A stretch of DNA of 64,000 nucleotides from Methylotenera oryzisoli (GCA_945881735.1 CAMCVF010000009.1:1-64000); one strand, 5' to 3'; counted from the stretch's first letter, positions 53,190 through 62,918 are shown. Program-made: numbers and translations. The notes: generated by a model not told the origin, from the letters alone.

Positions 53190-54229
53190 TACACTACTTT
53201 CGCTTTTAATAAATCGTGCATATTGAATGCACCCACCAACTTGCCTGCATCGTTAGTCACTAGCAGGCCATTAATTTTCTTGATTTCCATCAGCTCAACG
53301 GCCTCTACCGCCAATTGATTAGCATTAATAGTATTAGGACTGGAGTGCATCACGTCACTAATTTTGGCGGTATTAGCATGTATGCCATTGGCAAATGCAC
53401 GACGTAAATCACCATCGGTAAAGACGCCGATTGGTTCAAAATTGGCATTCACAACTGCCGTTAAGCCTAAACCTTTATTGGTCATTTCAAGTAATGCGGC
53501 CGATAATAAAACATCGGCAGCCACACTGGGAATCGCTGCATCAATACGCATCACATCTTTAACGCGCGTGAGCAATTTGCGACCAATGCTGCCGCCAGGA
53601 TGTGAACGGGCAAAATCTTCGGCGGTAAAATCGCGCAAATCTAATACACAAACTGCAAGCGCATCACCCAACGCCAAAGCCGCTGTTGTGCTTGCCGTGG
53701 GCGACAAACCAAGCGGACAGGCTTCTTGCGCGACTTCTGAACTTAAGTGCACATCGGACTCTTTAGCCAAGGTGGAATTTGGCGCGCCTGTAATGCTAAT
53801 CACTTTTGCGCCTAAGCGTTTAATAGTGGGTAAAATATTCAGTAGCTCATCACTTTCGCCCGAATTAGAAAGCGCAATAACCACATCACCATCGGTAATC
53901 ATGCCCAAATCACCATGACTAGCCTCAGCTGGGTGCATAAAAAACGCAGGCGTACCAGTACTGGCAAGGGTAGCTGCAATTTTGCCACCAATATGTCCAG
54001 ATTTACCCATGCCACTAACCACAACTCGTCCTTGGCAATGTAGAATAAGGTTAACGGCATGCTCAAAACTTGCATCCAGCCGATTAGCCAGAACAGTGAT
54101 TTCATGCGCTTCTATGGTTAATACGTTACGCGCCAGTTGCAGAGTCGAATCATTTTCAGACTGCACAGTTGAAGAAGCAGCGTTTGGTTGCGCGTGCCCG
54201 CGATCTGATTGCAAAATAGTAGGTTCCAT
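53189..54229 (-). CDS. kdsD: D-arabinose 5-phosphate isomerase
   Basis: KdsD converts ribulose-5-phosphate to arabinose-5-phosphate, the first step to Kdo. The 346 residues include an SIS domain (about 55-195: RVVVSGMGKSGHIGGKIAATLASTGTPAFFMHPAEASHGDLGM in segments; SNSGESDELL) and two CBS domains (about 220-345). About 20 extra N-terminal residues (Gln/Ser/Asn-rich) precede the usual start, so a later start near residue 30 is possible. Confidence 0.95.
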   Translation of the reverse strand: MEPTILQSDRGHAQPNAASSTVQSENDSTLQLARNVLTIEAHEITVLANRLDASFEHAVNLILHCQGRVVVSGMGKSGHIGGKIAATLASTGTPAFFMHPAEASHGDLGMITDGDVVIALSNSGESDELLNILPTIKRLGAKVISITGAPNSTLAKESDVHLSSEVAQEACPLGLSPTASTTAALALGDALAVCVLDLRDFTAEDFARSHPGGSIGRKLLTRVKDVMRIDAAIPSVAADVLLSAALLEMTNKGLGLTAVVNANFEPIGVFTDGDLRRAFANGIHANTAKISDVMHSSPNTINANQLAVEAVELMEIKKINGLLVTNDAGKLVGAFNMHDLLKAKVV

Positions 54230-54303
54230 AATCGATTAGTATAAAAGGGAAACCATTACTAATAAAGGAAAATACTGATGTTTTTTATTAAATTTGAAAA
54301 AGT

Positions 54304-54319
54304 AGGCACAATTTTTGCC
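54304..54319 (+). promoter_or_regulatory. Candidate sigma54 promoter
   Basis: AGGCAC-AATTT-TTGCC gives GG (54305-54306) and GC (54317-54318) with exactly the -24/-12 spacing. It matches the TGGCAC-N5-TTGC consensus except the first base. It lies about 80 bases before the antiporter start at 54397. The site is also a partial palindrome (GGCA/TGCC), so chance or another role is possible. Confidence 0.4.
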
Positions 54320-54396
54320 CTATTTAATCAAAGCCTTATTAAAATAAGCGATATCTAATAAAAAAGCTTTTTAAATGCCATTTAAATTCACTACAC

Positions 54397-56373
54397 ATGT
54401 TTGATTCTCTAACTAGTGTTTTACTCTTGCTAACCAGCTCTGTCTTGGCTGTTGCGTTTTTCCGTGCCTTGCGTCTGCCTGCTATGCTGGCGTATTTTAT
54501 GGTTGGTGTGTTAATTGGCCCTTATGCCTTAAATTTATTGCCTAGCACCGAAAGCGGCCGTAATGTAGCCCAGTTTGGCATAGTATTTTTGATGTTCAGT
54601 ATCGGTTTGGAATTTAGCTTATCTAAACTATACGCCATGCGCAAAACCTTATTTGGCTTGGGTGGCGCGCAAGTATTAATTACGCTTAGCGTGATTATGC
54701 TGGTGGGCTGGATCTCTGGATTAAGTCCTGTTACCGCCTTTGTAGTGGGTGGAGCATTAACCATGTCGTCAACTGCCATTGTGTCTAAAATGCTCATGGA
54801 ACGTGTCGATTTAAATTCGCGCCATGGTCGTTTAAGTATCGGCATTTTACTGTTTCAAGATTTAGCTGTTATCCCTATTTTGGTACTGATACCCACTTTG
54901 GGTGCGCACTCTGACAATATGAGCACCATTTTAATGATGTCGCTGCTCAAAAGTATTTTCTTGTTGTTTATATTGTTTAAATTCGGCAAAGGTATCGTCA
55001 ATGCTTGGTTTAGCGTTGTAGCCAAACAACGCTCGCGCGAATTATTTGTGATGAACGTTTTAATGGTGACTTTATTGCTGGCTACCGTCACCAAAATTGC
55101 AGGCTTATCGTATGCATTAGGTGCGTTTATTGCGGGTATGCTGATTTCAGAAACAAGCTATCGCTATCAAGTGGAATCCGATATTGCGTCTTTCCGCGAT
55201 ATTTTACTTGGTTTGTTTTTTATCAGCGTAGGCATGTTGCTTGACCTTACCCAACTAGCCAACCATATCGGCTTGGTGTTATTGCTTTTAGTGGGTTTTG
55301 TCTTATTTAAAGCGTTTGTTATCGCCTCCTTGAGCCGTTTATTTGGCTATGAAACTGGCGTTGGAATCCGCACAGGTATGGTGTTGGCGCAAGCAGGTGA
55401 GTTTAGTTTTGTTATTTTGGCACTGGGTTTAGAGCAAAATTTAATCGGGGGCGATGAGCTACAAATTATATTAGCCGCATCTTTATTATCCATGGCAGCC
55501 GCACCATTTATTATTCAATATAACGGCCGCATTGCGCGCAAATTGGTTAAAAGCTACACCCGCAACAGTAGCCAAGTAGTGTATGAAATCGATAGCGTTG
55601 CCAAAAACCTGAAAGACCATGTGATTATTTGTGGCTACGGCCGCAGTGGCCAATATTTAGGCCGCTTTTTAAAAGAAGAAAACATCCCTTTTATTGCCTT
55701 AGATATTGACCCCACGCGTGTGCATGATGCCTCCGCCGCTGGTGAACATGTGATGTATGGTGATGCCGGAAGACGCAATGTGTTAGAAGCTGCTGGTGGC
55801 GCGCGCGCTAAAGCCTTAGTTGTCAGCTACTCTGATATGCGGGCATCCATGAAAGTATTGCATGTAGCACAAGAGAGCTACCCTAATCTGCCAGTGATTG
55901 TGCGCACTTATGATGATGCCGATATCGAAACCTTTAGAGATGCGGGCGCCACCGAAGCAGTGCCTGAAGTGTTAGAAGGCAGCTTAATGTTAGCATCACA
56001 CGCATTGGTACTATTGGGTATACCTTTATATAGGGTTATTAAACGCATTAGGCGCTTCCGCGAAGAGCGTTATAAAATGTTTCAAGGCTATTTCCATGGT
56101 TTAACCGACGTACCCACCGAAATTACCGAAGCGCATCAAGTACGTTTACATTCAATAGAACTAATCCCTGAGGCCTTTACTGTTGGTATGCGCTTAGATG
56201 AAATTAATTTTGATAGCTTTAATGTAGAGCTACAACATATTCGCCGCCCTAATATGCTAGAAGACATTTTGCCGCGCGGCGATATTGAGCTGGCTGAAGG
56301 CGATATATTGGTGTTACTAGGTAGCCCTGCCAATTTAAGCAACACTGAAAAATTCTTACTCACAGGCCGATAA
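54397..56373 (+). CDS. Kef-type monovalent cation:proton antiporter (CPA2)
   Basis: The 658-residue protein has about 12 membrane helices (1-380) with the CPA2 features LPAMLAYFMVGVLIGP, GGALTMSSTAIVSKML and LGAFIAGMLISE. A cytoplasmic TrkA-N/RCK NAD-binding domain (about 408-525, HVIICGYGRSGQYLGRFL) and a TrkA-C domain (about 575-655) follow. Among KefB/KefC/YbaL relatives it cannot be placed more exactly. thiO starts 3 bases after its stop, so the two are cotranscribed. Confidence 0.88.
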   Translation: MFDSLTSVLLLLTSSVLAVAFFRALRLPAMLAYFMVGVLIGPYALNLLPSTESGRNVAQFGIVFLMFSIGLEFSLSKLYAMRKTLFGLGGAQVLITLSVIMLVGWISGLSPVTAFVVGGALTMSSTAIVSKMLMERVDLNSRHGRLSIGILLFQDLAVIPILVLIPTLGAHSDNMSTILMMSLLKSIFLLFILFKFGKGIVNAWFSVVAKQRSRELFVMNVLMVTLLLATVTKIAGLSYALGAFIAGMLISETSYRYQVESDIASFRDILLGLFFISVGMLLDLTQLANHIGLVLLLLVGFVLFKAFVIASLSRLFGYETGVGIRTGMVLAQAGEFSFVILALGLEQNLIGGDELQIILAASLLSMAAAPFIIQYNGRIARKLVKSYTRNSSQVVYEIDSVAKNLKDHVIICGYGRSGQYLGRFLKEENIPFIALDIDPTRVHDASAAGEHVMYGDAGRRNVLEAAGGARAKALVVSYSDMRASMKVLHVAQESYPNLPVIVRTYDDADIETFRDAGATEAVPEVLEGSLMLASHALVLLGIPLYRVIKRIRRFREERYKMFQGYFHGLTDVPTEITEAHQVRLHSIELIPEAFTVGMRLDEINFDSFNVELQHIRRPNMLEDILPRGDIELAEGDILVLLGSPANLSNTEKFLLTGR

Positions 56374-56376
56374 TTA

Positions 56377-57387
56377 ATGTCATCTAAAAAAGTAGTGGTA
56401 GTTGGCGGCGGAATTGTGGGTTGTTTAACAGCGCTTGAATTAAATAATCGCGGTTGCCAAGTGACACTGGTTGAACGGAATGTGGTCGCAAGCCAAACAT
56501 CTGGCGAATCTTCTTGGGCGGGTGCTGGTATTTTGTTTCCACTACTGCCTTGGATGTATAAACAAGAAGTGAATCAACTGACATTAGCTGGTGCCAAAGC
56601 ATATCCAGGGATATGTGAGCACTTACTAACAACTACAGGCATTGACCCTGAATTAATTGTATGCGGCATGCAAATTTTAGCGCCTGCCGATGCGGCAACC
56701 GCAACCGATTGGTGTATCAAAAATAACATCCCCATGCAAGCCAATGCAAAAGGGCTTTTTTTACCAAGCGTTGCCCAATTGCGGCCGCCACAATTATTAA
56801 AAGCATTACGCATTGCTTTAATACAAAATGGCATCACCTTATTAGAGCATACAGAATTACAAGTGCTTAAATCATGTGATCAGCTAAATTACTGGAAAAC
56901 CACCACAGGGGACGTTTTAGAGGCGAATCAATTTGTAGTGACCTCAGGTGCTTGGAGTTTTGAACTGCTCAAAAATACGGCACAACAGCTCAACATTAAA
57001 CCTATGCGCGGCCAGATATTACTTTATGAGCAAATGACTGAAAGATTAACGCATATTGTTTACAAAGATGGCTTTTATTTGGTGCCGCGCCAAGATGGTT
57101 TATTGCTGGCTGGCAGTACATTAGAAGATGTGGGTTTTGATAAAAATACGACTGAAGACGTAAAACTAGCTTTACAAATAAAGGCCCAAGCTATTTTACC
57201 GAGCTTAAAAAATGCCACTTTACGCAAACATTGGTGTGGCTTGAGGCCAGGCACCCCAGAAAACTTACCTATAATTGCTGCACACCAAAGTATTCAAAAC
57301 CTGTACTTAAATACGGGGCATTTTCGCTACGGGTTAACCATGGCACCAGCAAGTGCAAAACGTATAGCCAGTTTAATGTGCGATTAA
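56377..57387 (+). CDS. thiO: Glycine oxidase / FAD-dependent oxidoreductase ThiO
   Basis: The 336-residue protein is a D-amino-acid-oxidase-type flavoenzyme: VVVVGGGIVGCLTALEL at the N-terminus for FAD, SGESSWAGAGILFPLLPW near residue 45, and a C-terminal HWCGLRPGTPENLPII...NTGHFRYGLTMAPASA. ThiO oxidises glycine to the imine used for the thiamine thiazole. It is 3 bases after the antiporter gene. The facing moeB/thiF gene could be a partner if it acts in thiazole synthesis, but thiS and thiG are not in the window. Confidence 0.85.
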   Translation: MSSKKVVVVGGGIVGCLTALELNNRGCQVTLVERNVVASQTSGESSWAGAGILFPLLPWMYKQEVNQLTLAGAKAYPGICEHLLTTTGIDPELIVCGMQILAPADAATATDWCIKNNIPMQANAKGLFLPSVAQLRPPQLLKALRIALIQNGITLLEHTELQVLKSCDQLNYWKTTTGDVLEANQFVVTSGAWSFELLKNTAQQLNIKPMRGQILLYEQMTERLTHIVYKDGFYLVPRQDGLLLAGSTLEDVGFDKNTTEDVKLALQIKAQAILPSLKNATLRKHWCGLRPGTPENLPIIAAHQSIQNLYLNTGHFRYGLTMAPASAKRIASLMCD

Positions 57388-57409
57388 GATTAGCTGTTGC
57401 GACTTTATT

Positions 57410-58162
57410 CTAGGATTTAACACTACATACGGCACAAGCTGGGTCGCGGTTCAATTTAATCGTCCGCCATTCCGTGCTCATCGCGTCTAAAAGCAATAAT
57501 CGGCCTTGCAAGTTTTCACCAATTTCCATGATTACTTTAAGCGCCTCAGCAGCTTGCATACTACCAATAATACCCACTAACGGAGCAAAAATGCCATTTT
57601 CGGCACAGCGCATTTCAGTGTCACCACCAGTATCAGGATACAAACAGTGATAACAAGGGCTAGTTTCATTTCTAAAATCAAATACAGAAATTTGCCCCTC
57701 AAAGCCAATGGCAGCGCCAGAAACCAATGGTTTTTTAAACTGAAAACAAATACGATTTAGCGCATAACGTGTAGCAAAATTATCACTGCAATCAATCACT
57801 GCATCTACATTTTTCACTAATTGCGTAAACTCAGCATCAGTCGATTTTTGCTGAATGATTTGCACCACAATTTCAGGGTTAATTGCTTGAATAGATTGCT
57901 GTGCAGAAGCGGCTTTGTTTACACCAACAGATTTCGTTGTATGAATAATCTGCCGCTGTAAATTGGTTAAATCAACTGTATCAAAATCGCAAATGGTCAG
58001 CTTACCAACACCTGAAGCAGCCAAATACAAAGCTACTGGCGAACCTAAACCACCCGCCCCTACAATCAACGCATGGCTGTTGACTAAATTCTCTTGGCCT
58101 TCATAACCAATTTTTGGCAATAATATATGGCGACTGTAACGTAAAAGCTGGTTATCGTTCAC
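57410..58162 (-). CDS. moeB: MoeB/ThiF-type E1-like adenylyltransferase
   Basis: The 250-residue enzyme (GTG start at 58162) adenylates the C-terminus of a sulphur-carrier protein (MoaD or ThiS). Visible are RYSRHILLPKIGYEGQENL, nucleotide-binding GAGGLGSPVALYLAASGV, TNLQRQIIHTT, DCSDNFATRY and the two zinc CxxC motifs (CYHC, CAVC). MoeB and ThiF cannot be separated by sequence alone. The GTG is chosen because it overlaps the pseudopilin stop (TAGTG), matches family N-termini and gives the usual length; an in-frame ATG at 58219 would overlap by 58 bases. Confidence 0.85.
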   Translation of the reverse strand: MNDNQLLRYSRHILLPKIGYEGQENLVNSHALIVGAGGLGSPVALYLAASGVGKLTICDFDTVDLTNLQRQIIHTTKSVGVNKAASAQQSIQAINPEIVVQIIQQKSTDAEFTQLVKNVDAVIDCSDNFATRYALNRICFQFKKPLVSGAAIGFEGQISVFDFRNETSPCYHCLYPDTGGDTEMRCAENGIFAPLVGIIGSMQAAEALKVIMEIGENLQGRLLLLDAMSTEWRTIKLNRDPACAVCSVKS

Positions 58163-58857
58163 TAAGGTAATCGCCCCGCTCTCACCATACGATTCATCAA
58201 AATATTGGCTGAAACCCATGTTACTAAATCGTCATAGGGATTCACTGCATTTTCAGCAAAATCCTTATTCACATAAAAATTATCTAGGTTGGTATTTTCT
58301 AGTTGGTCCGCCCCCACAGCAGGCATCACTGCGCCGTTTTCACCTAATGAAACCACAATGGCAGGTATGCTTATGGCAATGGCGTTTCCATCTGCTGAAT
58401 TTAACACGGTGATGTCACCTGCTGAGGCCAAAATAAAGCCTGTGGCTGAGTTTGCAAAGGTTTGCGTCACTTGATAAGTAAATTGGTTACCCCAGCTATC
58501 GATACCATCCAAGCCCAAATCACTAAATGGCAATCGCCCCCTCACGTTTGCGCACAAGGCACCTAGACGATTTTCAATGCCATCAGCGTCAGTATCCGGG
58601 CATGGCAAAAAGGGCCTACCATCCGCAGCGCTGTGGCTTAGCGCATAACCAACAAGCGCCTCTCGTATTTCATTTAAATCCGCTCTAGTTTCGCTATTAT
58701 TTCTTATTGCCATTTGAGCGGTTAACGGCGTTAGAAATGTCGCCAACAACAGCCCAATAATAACTAACACAATAGCCAGTTCAACCAAAGTAAAGCCTTG
58801 CTTACTTTTCTCGATGTTTTTCAATAAGCTATATTTATTCATGTTTGCTCTCATCAT
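58162..58857 (-). CDS. Type IV pilin-like / pseudopilin protein
   Basis: The 231-residue protein has a prepilin leader cleaved at KQG|FTLVELAIVLVIIG with the conserved Glu at +5, then a hydrophobic N-terminal helix. The body has GRPFLPCPDTDADG, GRLPFSDLGLDGIDSWGNQFTYQV and pairs of Cys. This fits MSHA-type or type II secretion minor pilins processed by PilD. The first ATG (58857) overlaps the stop of the upstream gene (ATGA), and a later ATG at 58842 has GAGAG upstream and is also plausible. Confidence 0.85.
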   Translation of the reverse strand: MMRANMNKYSLLKNIEKSKQGFTLVELAIVLVIIGLLLATFLTPLTAQMAIRNNSETRADLNEIREALVGYALSHSAADGRPFLPCPDTDADGIENRLGALCANVRGRLPFSDLGLDGIDSWGNQFTYQVTQTFANSATGFILASAGDITVLNSADGNAIAISIPAIVVSLGENGAVMPAVGADQLENTNLDNFYVNKDFAENAVNPYDDLVTWVSANILMNRMVRAGRLP

Positions 58858-60170
58858 GGCGCCACTATTAACATTTGGTCATTATAATTCTTGGTAATAG
58901 AAGTGCTAGTTGCGTCAAATACAAAATCCAAATCGGTATTTTCAATGCTATCTAAGTAATTGTTTATATTGGATGAAGGCCTATCTTGACCAGTAAGAGT
59001 AGCACCTGTTGCAATAAGCAATGCTTTGACGTTGGCCTGTGCACCCACCTGAATGACGCCATTAGCGCAACCTGGTGAGGCAAAACTGCAATCATTAGAT
59101 AAGACATAATACATAAAATCTTGCCAGCGACTTTCAGTGAACCACGCTGGCAAATAATCGGTCACCCCTTTGTTAGCATGTGTACAGCTACTGGCGACAT
59201 TATTAACGACATTATTAATTGGTAATAAACCTTGTTGCAAACCCTCATCGCATCTATTGGTCGGATCGCCCAACACGGCAGCGTAAGGGTAAAATCTATC
59301 CACAGGATTAGCCGCGCTAGCTTGATAATAAGCTCTTAAACTATTTGCAGCATCGCCAAGTGCGCGCTTGTTTAAAGCAAGCATTAATTCATCAATCGTA
59401 ATATAAATTAATTTGTCGTTGTACTCGTAAGGCTGTTGATACACTTGATTGCTAGGTGTGACATAGCGCATATCATCACCAATAATAAAGTCTTCATTGG
59501 GAATAACATAGTTCGCGTTTGAGTAAGTAACACCCGCAATAGTTATACTATCTAAATAAGCATTTGCACCAGCCAGACCACCTGAACGGTTTTGGCCTCC
59601 AACTGGCGCGCCTGGGGCTATGATGACTGCGGCTACTCTGTTAGAAATGATTTGGCCATTTTTGTCGCGCACCACAAGCCAAGGCTGTGATGGTGCATCT
59701 GCTATGGCAGGATTAATAATAAGGCTGCCAGGCGCATCCGATGTTCTAATCAGATTTCTAGAGACCGCATACCATAAGCGCTCTCCTGACCCATCTTCTA
59801 AATCGGCAGAGATGCCATATTGGTTGGCACCATCACCTATGCAAGGCAACGTTTGCGCAGCGTAGGGCAATTTGCCAATCAGCAAATCAAATGCAGAAAC
59901 AGAGTTAGTGCAATCGGCATTGCCATCGTAATTACCATCAACTGCGCTACGATCAGGGAACGGCAAAATGCCTGGATATTGTTGGTGCGCAATAGACCAT
60001 CCCATTAAAGCTTCTTTTGCTTCAGCCAAAGCGGCGGCTGTATTTTTATCGCGCTGTATGGTAATTTCGGATGCGTTTAATTTTTTAAAGGTATAAACGG
60101 TGACTATGATTGCGATTAAGAAAACCAATGCTAATAACGCAAGCCCGCGCTCGTTAAAGCGCGTCTTCAT
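58854..60170 (-). CDS. Large prepilin-like exported protein of the pilus cluster
   Basis: The 438-residue protein has a short basic N-terminus ending NERG followed by a hydrophobic helix (LALLALVFLIAIIVTVYTF), like a prepilin but without the usual Glu at +5. The next residues (ASEITIQRDKNTAAALAEAKEALMGWSIAH) look like an assembled N-terminal helix. The mature part contains LPFPDRSAVDGNYDGNADC, similar to the CPDTDADG segment of the downstream pseudopilin, and about six Cys. It may be a large tip or minor pilin, comparable in position to PilX/MshO-type proteins. No family name is certain. Confidence 0.65.
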   Translation of the reverse strand: MKTRFNERGLALLALVFLIAIIVTVYTFKKLNASEITIQRDKNTAAALAEAKEALMGWSIAHQQYPGILPFPDRSAVDGNYDGNADCTNSVSAFDLLIGKLPYAAQTLPCIGDGANQYGISADLEDGSGERLWYAVSRNLIRTSDAPGSLIINPAIADAPSQPWLVVRDKNGQIISNRVAAVIIAPGAPVGGQNRSGGLAGANAYLDSITIAGVTYSNANYVIPNEDFIIGDDMRYVTPSNQVYQQPYEYNDKLIYITIDELMLALNKRALGDAANSLRAYYQASAANPVDRFYPYAAVLGDPTNRCDEGLQQGLLPINNVVNNVASSCTHANKGVTDYLPAWFTESRWQDFMYYVLSNDCSFASPGCANGVIQVGAQANVKALLIATGATLTGQDRPSSNINNYLDSIENTDLDFVFDATSTSITKNYNDQMLIVAP

Positions 60171-60645
60171 CGCTTATCCTGCCTACATCCTTATTAATTG
60201 AGTAGCTTCGCGACTCAGTAACGCGATTATTTTCAGGTTCATACACTTGTCCTGCTTTAAGTGTCAAACGGCGACCATTGGAGGGCAGTTTTAGAGGTAC
60301 ACGGTTACCATTCTCGGGCAAGCTTCCTACTTGTATCTCTTTGTTACCTGAATTTTCTTGTAAGGCTTGGTTGTTAATCCACACCGTTCCCTGTTTGCCG
60401 TCACTGCGTTTCACATAGCCTTGCATATTAATCGCATCTGGCAACACTAGAGGCACAGGCTCTGTCTTTAGTGTTGGTTCTTGCGCAGGATTGACCACGA
60501 GCACTTTTTTAGTTTGGCGTAAATAATTGAGAGAGCTGCGCTCGGCGGGCGTGCTAAACAAGCGGCCTATCGGTTGAGCAGCTTGCGCCGATTGTAGTAG
60601 CGCAAATTGGCAGCCAATAAAGACGCATAATGCAAAAAATCGCAT
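60154..60645 (-). CDS. Exported protein of the pilus cluster, MshK-like position
   Basis: The 163 residues have a signal peptide ending near QSAQAAQP. A beta-rich region (GYVKRSDGKQGTVWINNQAL, then RLTLKAGQVYEPENN) follows that resembles the small HR-domain segment of GspC/MshK/PilP-type proteins. It starts at a one-base overlap with the upstream PilO-like gene (TAATG) and overlaps the downstream gene by 17 bases. The position fits MshK; sequence alone does not prove it. Confidence 0.6.
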   Translation of the reverse strand: MRFFALCVFIGCQFALLQSAQAAQPIGRLFSTPAERSSLNYLRQTKKVLVVNPAQEPTLKTEPVPLVLPDAINMQGYVKRSDGKQGTVWINNQALQENSGNKEIQVGSLPENGNRVPLKLPSNGRRLTLKAGQVYEPENNRVTESRSYSINKDVGRISDEDAL

Positions 60646-61277
60646 TATATTACCCCCTTAGGTAGGTCATTAGCTAACTGCGGGTCGCGTAAAGTTAACC
60701 AGTCAATTTCACATGCAGCTTTTAAATTAGCACTCACTGTTAGGATATTAATACTGGCGCCAATGGGGCGGCTAATCTCGCATTCACGCACAATAAATGG
60801 TGTCGATTGCTCTTGCAAGCCGTCTAACAGCGTCAATAAATCGCCCTCATGCAACATATCTAAATTAAGCTTCATCACAGAACGATGCAAATCAAAGTTA
60901 CCTAAGTTAGCCAAAAAAGGCGTTTTATAGTTCTCTTGTAATCCAATGCTGTAATCAATGCTAAATAATTTGTGCTGTCGGTGCACTTGGCGCAATTTTT
61001 CTATCCACTCAATACGACGCTCTTCGCCCACAAAGCCGCTGGCTAGCAATTCGTTATATGCAGGCAAATACTGAGTAATCGTTTCTTTTTCTAAGCCAGA
61101 AGATTGATATTTCTGTCGTGCTTGATTCAACAAATTTTTTTTCATGTTTAACGCCGTTTCGTTTTCTTGGCGATACTGATCGGCAAAGCTTATTAATAAT
61201 CCAGCAAAAACAAACGCTGCACCCAACCCAATAATGGGATATCTAAGCTTGCGCCAATCTTGTTGAGTCATGCTCAT
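60645..61277 (-). CDS. PilO/MshJ-like pilus assembly protein
   Basis: The 210-residue protein has one N-terminal membrane helix (about 14-31), a coiled coil (ENETALNMKKNLLNQARQKYQ) and a ferredoxin-like C-terminal domain, the layout of PilO/GspM/MshJ. These proteins pair with PilN/GspL-type partners in the inner-membrane platform. It overlaps the stop of the upstream PilN-like gene by four bases (ATGA). Confidence 0.7.
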   Translation of the reverse strand: MSMTQQDWRKLRYPIIGLGAAFVFAGLLISFADQYRQENETALNMKKNLLNQARQKYQSSGLEKETITQYLPAYNELLASGFVGEERRIEWIEKLRQVHRQHKLFSIDYSIGLQENYKTPFLANLGNFDLHRSVMKLNLDMLHEGDLLTLLDGLQEQSTPFIVRECEISRPIGASINILTVSANLKAACEIDWLTLRDPQLANDLPKGVI

Positions 61278-62908
61278 GAAGCATTCTCCGCAGGTTTTAA
61301 AGCGACGTTAGTCAGAGTAGCTGTTTGCGGCTTTAACACTATTTTTAGTTTAAAAATGGCGGGCGACCGTTCATTTGCCGTTTCATCGGTGGTGCTACCT
61401 TGTAAATTAGCCAGTGAGCTCACATTGATGGGCTCTTGTAAAACAGTTACCGTGTCTACGGCGGAATTACCTTTTAAGGTATTTACAAATTGACTCACGG
61501 TATTAAGCGCCGCGCGATAATCGCCGGTAAAGCCTTTAATTTCTGCATTCACAAAACCCACTTGCACCAACTTTGTTGGGTCTAAATTAGGGTTTGGGCT
61601 ATAGACCTGATTGGCGGGCGAAATTGAATTAGCCGCTTCATCCGGCACATCAGGCGTTGCACTCAGCAGCCAGCGCATTCTATTCAGATTAATTTCAGGA
61701 GCGGTTTCGCATGCCGTACTTAAAATCTGCATAAACTGAGAAGGCGTTTGCCTGTTGGCTTCAATCGTTTGAGCTAAATCGACCGCTACTTTTAGCTCAG
61801 CACTAGGAATTGGCGTGCTGGGAAAGTTTTTGGCCACTTCGTCATACAATCGTTGCTGCTGCTGCGTTTGTGCAGCAATTAAATCTAATTGATTATATTG
61901 CTGCCTGCCCTGCCATGCATAAACTCCCGCCAAACCAATACTTAACAGGGCAATCGCCGCGATGGCTAAGAACAAAATGCGGCAGGCATTGTTTAGGTTA
62001 TGAATTTTGCTATACGTTGGCGGGGCCAAGTTATTAGGCAAATTGCCGTTTGCCAACAGTTGCATGTGCAATAATTCTGGGTGTGGTTTAATTAAACTTT
62101 CTGCCAAGTTAATATTTTTGGCATAGGCTAAAATATCCACTGTTTTATATTCAAGATCTTGATCTTGACTAATGCTTTTTGCAATTTCATGGTGTGAGTT
62201 ATCCAACGCTGGCAACACCATTTGCAGCTGTGTTTCACCGGTAATTAAGCGCTGGCTTATTAAATACAGCCGCGTTTTCTCAATTTCTACTAAGTAAAAA
62301 TAAGCTAATTGGTTAGGCTTCACATCCACCATTGGCACTAAACGGCTCATGCGCAAACGACCATTGTGTAGATAAGTTTGCCTAAAGCCAGAGGATAATT
62401 GCTCACACAACAAAATATGCGGCGCCATCAACTTCATTTGGCGCACCATTACTTGGCTAATCATGGGCAACAAATACAGGCCCACTAAAGGCGATTGATT
62501 GGCTTGAATAACATCTAACCAGCCTTGCAATGAATCGGCATTGCTCAGTGCCACAAATAAAAAATTATCGTCTTTGCGCTTATCGGCGCTACGATTAATA
62601 TAATGCGCCGCGCGGAAAGTACTGTTACGGTTAAATTGATTAAGCTTACGATCAATAATTTCGCGACGTGCGCGGCCAGTCGTGTGTGGCAAACTTTCTA
62701 ATTTGTAGTCTTCTTCTACCGCATCTACAATTAGGTAAATATTAGTATCGGGTTGTTTGGCTATGTATTCGCTAAAGGCACTGTAATCTTGATCGATATT
62801 ATTAAACACTGCATAGCTTTGTAGCTTGTTGCCATGCCAAATACCAGCGGTTAAGCTGTTACTATTGGCACAAAGAATGAGTTTTTTGGCGCTAGTTAGC
62901 ATTCGCAT
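61274..62908 (-). CDS. PilM/PilN-like (GspL/MshI-type) assembly platform protein
   Basis: The 544-residue protein has a cytoplasmic N-terminal part (1-305) with an actin-like PilM/GspL flavour (LILCANSNSLTAGIW at the start, then IYLIVDAVEEDYKLESLP). One membrane helix (about 313-335) is followed by a Gln-rich coiled coil and a periplasmic PilN-like domain. It is thus like a PilM-PilN fusion, as in GspL or MshI but longer. It follows the PilC/GspF gene by 10 bases. Confidence 0.7.
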   Translation of the reverse strand: MRMLTSAKKLILCANSNSLTAGIWHGNKLQSYAVFNNIDQDYSAFSEYIAKQPDTNIYLIVDAVEEDYKLESLPHTTGRARREIIDRKLNQFNRNSTFRAAHYINRSADKRKDDNFLFVALSNADSLQGWLDVIQANQSPLVGLYLLPMISQVMVRQMKLMAPHILLCEQLSSGFRQTYLHNGRLRMSRLVPMVDVKPNQLAYFYLVEIEKTRLYLISQRLITGETQLQMVLPALDNSHHEIAKSISQDQDLEYKTVDILAYAKNINLAESLIKPHPELLHMQLLANGNLPNNLAPPTYSKIHNLNNACRILFLAIAAIALLSIGLAGVYAWQGRQQYNQLDLIAAQTQQQQRLYDEVAKNFPSTPIPSAELKVAVDLAQTIEANRQTPSQFMQILSTACETAPEINLNRMRWLLSATPDVPDEAANSISPANQVYSPNPNLDPTKLVQVGFVNAEIKGFTGDYRAALNTVSQFVNTLKGNSAVDTVTVLQEPINVSSLANLQGSTTDETANERSPAIFKLKIVLKPQTATLTNVALKPAENAS

Positions 62909-62918
62909 CTAGTTCTCT

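Noticed and set aside
53364-53918. Plus-strand open frame of 184 codons opposite kdsD
   Set aside because: Shadow of the SIS/CBS coding sequence; no start signal and no recognisable domain.
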